20,275 nucleotides of DNA, taken from NCBI GenBank assembly GCA_946482615.1, contig CAMLSF010000060.1:1-20275 (forward strand). Reading direction: 5' to 3'. The DNA comes from an uncultured Chromatiaceae bacterium (GTDB lineage: Bacteria; Pseudomonadota; Gammaproteobacteria; Enterobacterales; Alteromonadaceae). The notes under the pieces were generated by a model that was not told the origin of the DNA, did no database searches, and saw nothing but the letters and a program-made list of their open reading frames with translations. Below, piece after piece: positions 1 to 6,294 of the stretch (its first letter is position 1; each line of letters opens with the position of its first letter). The translations under genes and the position numbers were made by a program.

Positions 1-35
1 AGTGTATGCTGGCAGCAATCTTAAGGGGGAAATCA

Positions 36-464
36 ATGAAAACTATAGCTTTAGTAGCACATGATGGAAAAAAGGCTGAATTGCTGGCTTGGGTAAAACA
101 ACATGCAGATTTTTTTCAGGATAAACAGCTGGTAGCAACAGGTACCACAGGCCGTTTATTGAGCGAAGCCTTAAACAAAGAGGTGTTGTGTCTGGCCAGC
201 GGTCCTTTGGGTGGCGACCAGCAAATTGGGGCTTTAATTGCAGAGCAAAAAATTGACTGGCTGGTGTTTTTTTGGGATCCGTTGTCGTCTCAGCCTCATG
301 ATCCTGATGTTAAAGCGCTGATCCGTTTAGCTGTAGTCTGGAATATTCCGGTAGCTTGTAATAAAGCCACTGCGGATTTTATTGTGACTTCAGCATTAGT
401 AGGACAGGATTATCAGCGCACTGTGCCTGATTTCTCTAGTCACAACAACAGATTGGCGAAGTGA
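36..464 (+). CDS. mgsA: Methylglyoxal synthase
   Basis: Converts dihydroxyacetone phosphate to methylglyoxal and phosphate in the cytoplasm, a glycolytic bypass that relieves sugar-phosphate build-up. The 142-residue product carries every signature I know for the family: LVAHDGKK at 6-13 (His9, Asp10), the phosphate-binding ATGTTG at 34-39, GGDQQIGAL with the catalytic Asp61, FFWDPL with Asp81, and PHDPDVKAL with His88 and Asp91. These line up with E. coli MgsA at a constant offset of ten residues. The ATG at 36 is chosen because AAGGGGGA stands just upstream and because the protein then begins right at the first strand; the frame stays open to base 6 but those codons lack a ribosome binding site. 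It appears to be a single gene, with the next gene having its own promoter. Confidence 0.96.
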   Translation: MKTIALVAHDGKKAELLAWVKQHADFFQDKQLVATGTTGRLLSEALNKEVLCLASGPLGGDQQIGALIAEQKIDWLVFFWDPLSSQPHDPDVKALIRLAVVWNIPVACNKATADFIVTSALVGQDYQRTVPDFSSHNNRLAK

Positions 465-493
465 GAGGGGATGTCTTGTCTGGTTACAAAATG

Positions 494-521
494 TTGACAA
501 TAATTCCTGTTTTGGTTTAAC
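494..521 (+). promoter_or_regulatory. Predicted sigma-70 promoter for the DUF898/M48 pair
   Basis: A perfect -35 box TTGACA (494-499) and a -10 box TTTAAC (516-521) are separated by 16 bases. The start codon at 555 follows about 27 bases after the expected transcription start. Found by eye only. Confidence 0.5.
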
Positions 522-554
522 TAACCGGGATTATTTTTTAAAGGACAATTTGAT

Positions 555-1619
555 ATGGATATTCATCATTCAACTGCTTCAACTGAAGCGGCTTCTGCTC
601 GTCGTTCAAGGGTGCAATTTTCTGGTCGTGGTGCTGAGTTTTTTGGTATCTGGATAGTCAATGTGCTGCTGACCATAGTCACGCTTGGTATCTACAGCGC
701 ATGGGCTAAGGTTCGCACTACTCAGTATTTTTATGGTCACACCAAAGTGGATGGTCATAGTTTTCGGTACTTAGCCACACCCATCCAAATTCTGAAAGGC
801 CGCATTATCGCTGTCATTATTTTTGCCCTTATTTCCGTATTAAGTGCGTTCAGTCCGTTGTTTGGTCTGATGGCTGCATTAGTGTTCTTGTTTGCATTGC
901 CCTGGTTACTGGTGCAGGGGCTGAAATTTAATCTGCGGATGACCAGCTATCGCAATGTGCGTTTTGGCTTCCACGGTACTTATGGCCCGGCTTTTATCTA
1001 TTACCTGTTGTTGCCATTTTTGTGCATTTTTACTTTGTATCTGGCTATGCCCTGGGCACTGAAAAAGTTGGATCATTTCGTATTCAGCAATATCAGCTTT
1101 GGTGGTAAAAGATTTGAGGTCAATACCCAAACCTCAAACTACTTCCAGGCGTTTTTTGTTGCTTTAGGTGTAGCTATCGGCCTGGGTATTGCCTGCGGTA
1201 TAGTTGCCGCTGTTGCAGGTTTTGCTACGCCAGAGCCGCAAGCCGGGTTTAGTTTGGCTATATTGCTGTTGTATATCGCATATTTTGGCGTTTTTATGCT
1301 GGTTGGTGCTGTCTATCAAGCCATGATCCGCAATCATTTGTTTAACTCTACTTCTTTACCTGAAACTGCTGACTTGCATTCAAACCTCGACGCAATTGAT
1401 TTGGTTTGGGTGACCTTCACCAATATGGTGCTGATACTTTGCACTTTGGGTTTAGCTTACCCCTGGACTAAAGTCCGGATGGCCGCTTTATTGGCAGCAG
1501 CCACAGAAGTGACAGTCTACCCGGCAGCAGACCGCCTGACCGATCCGTTACAACAGAATTCATCTGCTTTTGCCGAACAGGCAGCCGATCTGTTTGACGT
1601 TGATTTATCCCTGACCTGA
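555..1619 (+). CDS. DUF898 (YjgN-type) inner-membrane protein
   Basis: A 354-residue multi-span membrane protein of the DUF898 family, of which E. coli YjgN is a member; the function of the family is not established. The N-terminal part (RVQFSGRGAEFFGIW, then TLGIYSAWAKVR and a YFYGHTKVDGHSF segment at about 20-70) is the diagnostic block. Hydrophobic stretches occur near 31-49, 84-120, 147-167, 199-222, 232-252 and 286-303. The protein is built from a recurring unit: a hydrophobic helix followed by W-x-K-x-R/L and an amphipathic F/Y-rich strand, seen at 50-70, 117-140, 167-187, more weakly at 252-268, and again at 304-321. AAGGAC precedes the ATG at 555. The stop codon overlaps the start of the M48 peptidase gene by one base, so the two are almost certainly co-translated and probably act together in the envelope. 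Confidence 0.88.
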   Translation: MDIHHSTASTEAASARRSRVQFSGRGAEFFGIWIVNVLLTIVTLGIYSAWAKVRTTQYFYGHTKVDGHSFRYLATPIQILKGRIIAVIIFALISVLSAFSPLFGLMAALVFLFALPWLLVQGLKFNLRMTSYRNVRFGFHGTYGPAFIYYLLLPFLCIFTLYLAMPWALKKLDHFVFSNISFGGKRFEVNTQTSNYFQAFFVALGVAIGLGIACGIVAAVAGFATPEPQAGFSLAILLLYIAYFGVFMLVGAVYQAMIRNHLFNSTSLPETADLHSNLDAIDLVWVTFTNMVLILCTLGLAYPWTKVRMAALLAAATEVTVYPAADRLTDPLQQNSSAFAEQAADLFDVDLSLT

Positions 1620-2650
1620 TGCAGACCATTAAAGGACAGTTTCAGCATGCCGCCAGCACAGAACACTGTGCTGCGGTGTTGCATTTAACTGAGCAAGGGC
1701 AAGTGTTGTTGTATGCTGAGCATGACAATGCGCTGCTGCTGGAAGCCACAGCAGATAGCTATAAAGTGGCTGAGGTGTTACCTGGTTTGCCTGCTGAATT
1801 GTTGTTTCAGACCGGCGCTGTATTTTCGCCAGCGGATCACAATTGGCGCTGGCCTAAAAGTGGACGCCAGAATCTGACATTGAAACTGGAAACCAACAAA
1901 TCGCTGATTGTTTTGTCAGTGATAGCTGTGCCCATACTGATTTGGTGGCTCACCACTGTAGGCTTGCCAAAAGCAGCCACAGCTTTAGTGCCCTGGATCC
2001 CTGTTTCTGTTGAAGAGAGTATTGGCCAGCAAAGTATGCAGATGTTTGACCGTACTTTGTTGTCTGATTCAGAACTTAGCCCGCAGTTACAACAGTCGAT
2101 TCGTCATCAGTGGCAAACAGCTCTTGATCAGTTGCAGTTAAGCAGCGGTTATCAGTATCAGTTGCATTTTCGTGCCAGTAAAAGACTGGGAGCCAATGCT
2201 TTTGCATTACCGGGTGGTTATCTGACTATTACGGATGAGTTGGTCAAGCGTTTAGAGCAACAACCTGATGCCATCCTGGCGGTGCTGCTGCACGAAGTTG
2301 GGCATGTTGAACACAGGCACGGTATGAAGCTGGCGGCACAAGCCACCGCCAGTACCATAGTGATGTCGGTATTGTTCAGTGATCTGGAAGGGGTGACAGA
2401 GGCGGTATTAGGTACAGGTACCTCGCTGGTTCAATCCGCCTTCTCCAGAGATATGGAGCGTCAGGCGGATCATTTCTCTACTCAATCCTTGTTAAAACTG
2501 AACAAGTCACCGCAGGCTTTTGCCGAAGCCATGCAGGCTTTGACCAAAGATCAGCCGAAAGAAGAGCTGATGCCCTGGCTGGAGTATTTGAATTCGCATC
2601 CGAATACCAAAGAGCGGATAGAAAAGGCCACACAACAAGCGCAGCCTTGA
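1619..2650 (+). CDS. M48-family membrane metallopeptidase
   Basis: A 343-residue predicted zinc metallopeptidase. Residues 1-90 form a small beta-rich domain without a clear name, 95-113 is a transmembrane helix (rich in I, L, V, W), and the rest is a peptidase domain probably outside the cytoplasm. The zinc site is visible: HEVGH at 225-229 (His225, Glu226 catalytic, His229) and the third ligand Glu280 in the ERQAD block (280-284), the normal M48 arrangement. It resembles the YcaL/BepA/LoiP side of the family, which deals with outer-membrane protein quality control, more than HtpX, which has several membrane helices. The ATG at 1619 shares its A with the upstream TGA, so translation depends on the DUF898 gene. 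The exact substrate is unknown. Confidence 0.88.
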   Translation: MQTIKGQFQHAASTEHCAAVLHLTEQGQVLLYAEHDNALLLEATADSYKVAEVLPGLPAELLFQTGAVFSPADHNWRWPKSGRQNLTLKLETNKSLIVLSVIAVPILIWWLTTVGLPKAATALVPWIPVSVEESIGQQSMQMFDRTLLSDSELSPQLQQSIRHQWQTALDQLQLSSGYQYQLHFRASKRLGANAFALPGGYLTITDELVKRLEQQPDAILAVLLHEVGHVEHRHGMKLAAQATASTIVMSVLFSDLEGVTEAVLGTGTSLVQSAFSRDMERQADHFSTQSLLKLNKSPQAFAEAMQALTKDQPKEELMPWLEYLNSHPNTKERIEKATQQAQP

Positions 2651-2665
2651 TCTGATGCAAGAGGC

Positions 2666-3673
2666 TTAAAAACCGCTTAATACCAGTTTGCCTATCGCTT
2701 GTTGGCTCTCAATCAACTGATGTGCCTTACGCAGGTTTTCGGCGTTAATTTTGCCAAAATCTGCGCTTAAGGTGGTTTTTAACTGACCCGCATCCACCAT
2801 GTTTGCCACTTGCTGTAACAAGTGCTGCTGAGCAATCATATCTTCGGTTTGATACAAAGAGCGGGTAAACATCAGCTCCCAGTGCAGCGATAAACTTTTA
2901 CGTTTCATCGGGCGTATATCAATAAGCTCCGGATCGTCTATCAACGCCAGTTTGCCTTGAGGTTTAATCAGCTCGATGATGTCGTTAAAGTGATAGTCGG
3001 TATGAGTCAGACTTATTACATAATCGACTTCAGGTAAACCCAGTGTTTTCAGCTGTGCCGCCATAGGCTTTTTATGATCCAGCACTAAATCTGCACCTAA
3101 GGTTTTTACCCATTCACTGGTCTCTGGTCTGGAGGCTGTACCAATGATCTTTAACTGAGTTTTTTGCCGTGCCAGTTGCAACAACACTGACCCTACGCCA
3201 CCCGCCGCACCAATCACCAGCAGAGATTTACCTTTAGTGTTGTGTTCATTCAGTTCAAGCCGGTCAAATAACAGCTCCCAGGCTGTAATGGCCGTTAAAG
3301 GTAAAGCTGCGGCTTCGGTAAAACTTAAGCTTTTTGGCTTAAAGCTGACAATACGCTGATCCACCAGGTGAAACTCGCTGTTTGAACCTGGTTTATCAAT
3401 AGCACCAGCGTACCAGACTTCATCGCCTGCTTTAAAACCACTGACTGCGCTGCCCACTGATACCACAACACCAGCAGCATCCCAGCCTAATACTCTCGGC
3501 TGGCCCTCTGTGTTGGCATTACGGCGGATTTTAGTATCGACCGGATTTACGGATACAGCTTTTACTGCAACCAGCAGATCGTTTTCGCCCGGCGTTGGGG
3601 TGGGCAGCTCTATGTCGTATAAAGACTGTGGATCTGTGGCTGGTAAATTCTGGCTATAGACTATGGCTTTCAT
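2666..3673 (-). CDS. Zinc-type alcohol dehydrogenase-like / NADPH:quinone oxidoreductase family protein
   Basis: A 335-residue cytoplasmic oxidoreductase of the medium-chain dehydrogenase superfamily. The N-terminal GroES-like fold shows VKAVSVNPVDTKIR (37-50) and GWDAAGVVVSVG (63-74); the nucleotide-binding Rossmann motif is GAAGGVGSV at 155-163. The cysteine/histidine zinc ligands of true alcohol dehydrogenases are absent, so it is a zinc-independent quinone/enone reductase-like enzyme; NADPH is the likely cofactor by family. The ATG at 3673 has GGAG ten bases upstream. Transcription is divergent from the LysR gene, which makes that regulator its probable controller. The 3' end converges on the M48 gene with only 15 bases between stops and no visible terminator. 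The natural substrate cannot be read from the sequence. Confidence 0.9.
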   Translation of the reverse strand: MKAIVYSQNLPATDPQSLYDIELPTPTPGENDLLVAVKAVSVNPVDTKIRRNANTEGQPRVLGWDAAGVVVSVGSAVSGFKAGDEVWYAGAIDKPGSNSEFHLVDQRIVSFKPKSLSFTEAAALPLTAITAWELLFDRLELNEHNTKGKSLLVIGAAGGVGSVLLQLARQKTQLKIIGTASRPETSEWVKTLGADLVLDHKKPMAAQLKTLGLPEVDYVISLTHTDYHFNDIIELIKPQGKLALIDDPELIDIRPMKRKSLSLHWELMFTRSLYQTEDMIAQQHLLQQVANMVDAGQLKTTLSADFGKINAENLRKAHQLIESQQAIGKLVLSGF

Positions 3674-3720
3674 CTGGATGCTCCATTGGGTTGATGCTGT
3701 AAGTTTAAGGGGGCAGACTA

Positions 3721-3739
3721 TTTAGAAAAATATGCTAAA
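3721..3739. promoter_or_regulatory. Inverted repeat, candidate LysR operator
   Basis: TTTAG (3721-3725) and CTAAA (3735-3739) form a perfect 5-base inverted repeat around a 9-base A/T-rich spacer, in the divergent gap of the LysR/oxidoreductase pair. LysR-type regulators bind short interrupted palindromes in such gaps, so this is the best visible operator candidate; the exact T-N11-A spacing is not met. Confidence 0.4.
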
Positions 3740-3756
3740 CTTGGATTCAGTTTCAA
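3727..3756 (-). promoter_or_regulatory. Predicted promoter of the oxidoreductase gene
   Basis: On the minus strand, TTGAAA (3756-3751) and TATTTT (3732-3727) are spaced by 18 bases. The start codon at 3673 lies about 50 bases downstream. The -10 box falls inside the inverted repeat described separately, as expected for a regulated promoter. Confidence 0.4.
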
Positions 3757-3769
3757 AAATAATTTGATA

Positions 3770-4675
3770 ATGATGCTCAGAACCGACGACTTACAACTTT
3801 TTGTACTGACAGCTGACTTAGGCTCGATTTCGGCTGCAGCGCGTGAGCTGGATCTGTCGCCTGCGCTCGCCAGTGTGGCGTTAAAACGACTGGAACAGCA
3901 GCTGAATACTCAACTGATTTTGCGTTCTACCCGCAGTTTAAGGCTGACCACAGCAGGTATGGCCTATCTGGATTATGCCCGCCAGGCCATCCAGCTGTTG
4001 GGCCAGGGCCAGCAGCTATTGCAACTGGGCAAGGAGCAGTTATCCGGTGAATTGACTTTATCTATGCCATCAGATTTTGGTCGTAATAGCATGGCGGTGT
4101 GGCTGGCGGAGTTTCAACAGCAGCACCCGAAGTTGCAGCTGAAAATCAGGGTCAGTGATCGTTTAGCTGATTTAGGCCGTCAGCCTGTGGATTTGGCTTT
4201 GCGTTATGGTGAACCTAAAGATTCGCAGCTGATTGCTATGCCTTTAGTACCGGATAATCACAGGATACTTTGTGCCTCTCCTGATTATGTTCGCCGCTTC
4301 GGAGCTCCGGAGCGACCAGAAGATATCAATGAACATCAGGTGTTACAGCTGGTGTTGGGGGAGGCTGTACATAGTAAATGGCAGTTCTGGCTGGACGGAC
4401 AACCACAACAGGTGCAGGTGTGTGGCGCTTTGGTGGCTGATGATGGTGATGTGGTGCGGCGCTGGGCTGTGGCAGGTTTAGGTATTGCCTATAAATCACG
4501 TTTGGATATTCTGTCTGACTTACGCTCAGGCGCTTTGGTGAAGTTGTTACCTGACTATAAAACTGAGCAAGCGCCTTTGTATTTATTGGCGGTGCAGCGT
4601 TTGTCTTCCTCTCCTGTACTTAAAGCATTATCAGAGTTTTTGCTGCAAAAGTTGCGGCAGCATTGGCAAGGTTAA
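3770..4675 (+). CDS. LysR-family transcriptional regulator
   Basis: About 301 residues. The N-terminal winged helix-turn-helix is clear at roughly 4-62: DDLQLFVLTADLGSISAAAR followed by LSPALASVALKRLEQQL and the typical LRSTRSLRLTTAG exit. The remainder is the two-lobed LysR effector-binding domain, and the family acts as a tetramer responding to a small molecule. Two adjacent ATG codons (3770, 3773) are both possible starts and neither has a strong ribosome binding site; a TTG at 3764 in the same frame is less likely. It is divergent from the oxidoreductase, the classic arrangement for a LysR regulator and its target. It resembles the subgroup that regulates neighbouring oxidoreductases, but the effector is unknown. 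The acetyltransferase 36 bases downstream may share its transcript. Confidence 0.9.
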   Translation: MMLRTDDLQLFVLTADLGSISAAARELDLSPALASVALKRLEQQLNTQLILRSTRSLRLTTAGMAYLDYARQAIQLLGQGQQLLQLGKEQLSGELTLSMPSDFGRNSMAVWLAEFQQQHPKLQLKIRVSDRLADLGRQPVDLALRYGEPKDSQLIAMPLVPDNHRILCASPDYVRRFGAPERPEDINEHQVLQLVLGEAVHSKWQFWLDGQPQQVQVCGALVADDGDVVRRWAVAGLGIAYKSRLDILSDLRSGALVKLLPDYKTEQAPLYLLAVQRLSSSPVLKALSEFLLQKLRQHWQG

Positions 4676-4711
4676 CAGGCGTCAAGCTTCAAAAATAAAG
4701 GATGAGAACGG

Positions 4712-5299
4712 ATGACATGGTTAAAGAATGAGGTTTTAGAAGGCGAATTTGTCCGGCTGGAACCTATGGCGTTATCGCATATAGCAGATTTGCAGCAAGC
4801 CGTTGCTGATGGCGAAAGCTGGAAACTTTGGTATGCCATGGTGCCTACAGTGGAAGAAATGCCAGCTTATGTGCAAGAGGCTTTAACCAGCAAAGCCGAA
4901 GGGGCTTCACCTTATGTGGTGCGTTGTAAAACCACAGGCCAGATTGTTGGCACCAGTCGTTATTACATGGTCGATGCTGCCAGCAGAAGAGCTTTAATTG
5001 GTTACACCTGGTATGCCGAATCTGTACGACGAACAGCTATCAATACAGAAGCTAAGTTTCTGTTGTTAAGTAATTTATTTGAAAATTACCAAGCTATAGC
5101 TGTAGAGTTTCGCACCCACTTTTTTAACCACACCTCACGCAAAGCCATAGAGCGTTTAGGCGCCAAAATGGACGGTATCTTGCGTCAGCATATGATTTTA
5201 AAAGACGGCTCAGTACGCGACACTGTGGTCTATTCCATCATAGCCTGCGAATGGCCGACGGTAAGACGGCATTTATTATTGAAATTAGGCCGCGACTAA
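4712..5299 (+). CDS. GNAT-family N-acetyltransferase (RimJ/RimL-like)
   Basis: A 195-residue acetyltransferase that would transfer an acetyl group from acetyl-CoA to an amine; RimJ/RimL-like members modify protein N-termini, antibiotics or small amines. The fold is recognised from the opening LEGEFVRLEPMALSHI (residues 9-24), the central TGQIVGTSRYYMVDAASRRA strand pair (about 73-92), IGYTWYAE (94-101) and the C-terminal NHTSRKAIERLGAKMDG block (about 136-152) that usually contacts acetyl-CoA. AAGGATGAG stands before the ATG at 4712. It lies 36 bases after the LysR gene on the same strand with no promoter seen between, so co-transcription is likely. Substrate unknown. Confidence 0.88.
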   Translation: MTWLKNEVLEGEFVRLEPMALSHIADLQQAVADGESWKLWYAMVPTVEEMPAYVQEALTSKAEGASPYVVRCKTTGQIVGTSRYYMVDAASRRALIGYTWYAESVRRTAINTEAKFLLLSNLFENYQAIAVEFRTHFFNHTSRKAIERLGAKMDGILRQHMILKDGSVRDTVVYSIIACEWPTVRRHLLLKLGRD

Positions 5300-5313
5300 G
5301 GCGTCAAAAGTAG

Positions 5314-5343
5314 GATGCAATCGCCACGAAGTGGCATTGCATC
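5314..5343. repeat. REP-like imperfect palindrome between convergent genes
   Basis: GATGCAAT (5314-5321) pairs with ATTGCATC (5336-5343), and GCCAC (5323-5327) with GTGGC (5331-5335), leaving one bulged C and a GAA loop: a 13-pair hairpin. It sits between the convergent acetyltransferase and DedA genes. There is no T-run on either side, so it looks more like a REP-type dispersed palindrome than a textbook terminator, although it could stop transcription from both sides. Confidence 0.6.
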
Positions 5344-5355
5344 ATTAACATCATG

Positions 5356-6096
5356 TCAGAACATTAGGCCTGATAACTCTTTTAAATACAAAGGAGTTGC
5401 CGGATGTTGGCTTAATTCAAAAAACAAAAAGGCCGTCAGGAAGATGCTGACTAAAGAACCCCAGAACCAGTGGTGTTTAGGTTGATCCTGCTCTTTGTAC
5501 TGCAGGTACTTTTTCAGTAAGTAGCTGCTAAGCACGGCCAATAACACTGAGCCTGCCAGCAAGCTGTAAAACAAGGCCAGGTTAGTACCTTTCAGTTGCC
5601 AGGCCACACCAGCCAGAATACCAGGCAGGAAATAAGCGATGGGCCAGAGCACACAAGCCAGCATTGCTGCGGGGAAATAACGGGATGGTGCTAACTGCAG
5701 CATACCAGCTAACAAAGGCAATAATGGCCGGCTTGGGCCAATAAAACGGCCTGCAACTATCGCCAGCCAGACATTGTTTTCTAAAGCGCCGCTGACTTTA
5801 TCCAGCTCTTTTTGCTGACGGGATAACCAGCTCCAGCTTTCGAGCTGAGGCCTGAACTTACGTCCTGCCAGATAAGATAAGGAATCCCCAACCAAACCTG
5901 CAGCGGCTGCCACCAGGCAGGCGGTCCAGAAGCCCATTTGTTCAGCACCAATCAACACCCCAAAACTAAACATTAAAGCTGTACCAGGCACAAGCAGGCC
6001 CAGCACAGCCACAGACTCGGCAAAAGTTAGTAAGAATAAAATCAGCAGGGCATAGGCCTGATAATCAGTCAGCAGCTGCTGTAACCATTGTTCCAT
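5356..6096 (-). CDS. DedA-family (VTT domain) membrane protein
   Basis: A 246-residue inner-membrane protein. DedA proteins are needed for proton-motive force, envelope stress and antimicrobial-peptide resistance, and some members are undecaprenyl-phosphate or phospholipid flippases. The family core is seen as a re-entrant N-terminal segment with FAESVAVLGLLVPGTAL (25-41), then GLVGDSLSYLAGRKF (67-81) and AGRFIGPSRPLLPLLAG (115-131), which contains the conserved arginines. Further membrane helices follow at about 140-165 and 172-195, and a last hydrophobic stretch at 210-228 is an extra C-terminal span. The start at 6096 has only a weak GAG-type ribosome binding site. It is a single gene in its transcript, divergent from the TonB receptor. 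Which lipid it handles cannot be told from sequence. Confidence 0.9.
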   Translation of the reverse strand: MEQWLQQLLTDYQAYALLILFLLTFAESVAVLGLLVPGTALMFSFGVLIGAEQMGFWTACLVAAAAGLVGDSLSYLAGRKFRPQLESWSWLSRQQKELDKVSGALENNVWLAIVAGRFIGPSRPLLPLLAGMLQLAPSRYFPAAMLACVLWPIAYFLPGILAGVAWQLKGTNLALFYSLLAGSVLLAVLSSYLLKKYLQYKEQDQPKHHWFWGSLVSIFLTAFLFFELSQHPATPLYLKELSGLMF

Positions 6097-6133
6097 CTGT
6101 CACTCGTATCTATTTCAAAGCTTTGATTACGGC

Positions 6134-6162
6134 AGTATCGGGGCTGAGGCTTGCATATTCAA
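6134..6162 (-). promoter_or_regulatory. Predicted promoter of the DedA gene
   Basis: On the minus strand TTGAAT (6162-6157) and GATACT (6139-6134) are separated by exactly 17 bases. Two palindromes flank it: GGCTTG/CAAGCC (6148-6153 and 6160-6165), covering the -35 box, and the perfect 12-base palindrome TCAAAGCTTTGA (6115-6126), near the expected transcription start. Confidence 0.45.
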
Positions 6163-6204
6163 GCCGCTTTGCCGCCAGAACCACAAAGAGATCGGATAAA
6201 TCTG

Positions 6205-6234
6205 TTGGTTTGCGGAGATGTTATATTGTATCAT
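6205..6234 (+). promoter_or_regulatory. Predicted promoter of the siderophore-type receptor
   Basis: TTGGTT (6205-6210) and TATCAT (6229-6234) are separated by 18 bases, about 60 bases before the chosen start codon. The -10 box lies inside the Zur-like operator. Confidence 0.35.
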
Positions 6235-6237
6235 TTT
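6215..6237. promoter_or_regulatory. Candidate Zur (zinc repressor) box
   Basis: The left half GAGATGTTATA (6215-6225) and right half TGTATCATTTT (6227-6237) flank a central T. Against the gammaproteobacterial Zur consensus as I recall it (halves GAAATGTTATA and TATAACATTTC around one free base) I count 10 of 11 and 8 of 11 matches. The best register I could find against the 19-base Fur consensus gives only 10 of 19. The site covers the predicted -10 box of the receptor gene, the expected place for a repressor. Counts are by hand, with no background model. Confidence 0.45.
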
Positions 6238-6294
6238 GTGCCTTTGTTTTATCAACTCAGCCCAATTTTTTGTAGTGACCGGACTAAAAACATC

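Noticed and set aside
6217..6238. Fur box in front of the siderophore-type receptor
   Set aside because: The best register gives only 10 of 19 matches to the Fur consensus, clearly worse than the Zur match on the same bases; Fur control cannot be excluded.
6151..6294. Earlier in-frame start for the siderophore-type receptor
   Set aside because: It would place 48 residues before a perfect signal peptide and span the promoter and Zur-like site; the ATG at 6295 fits.
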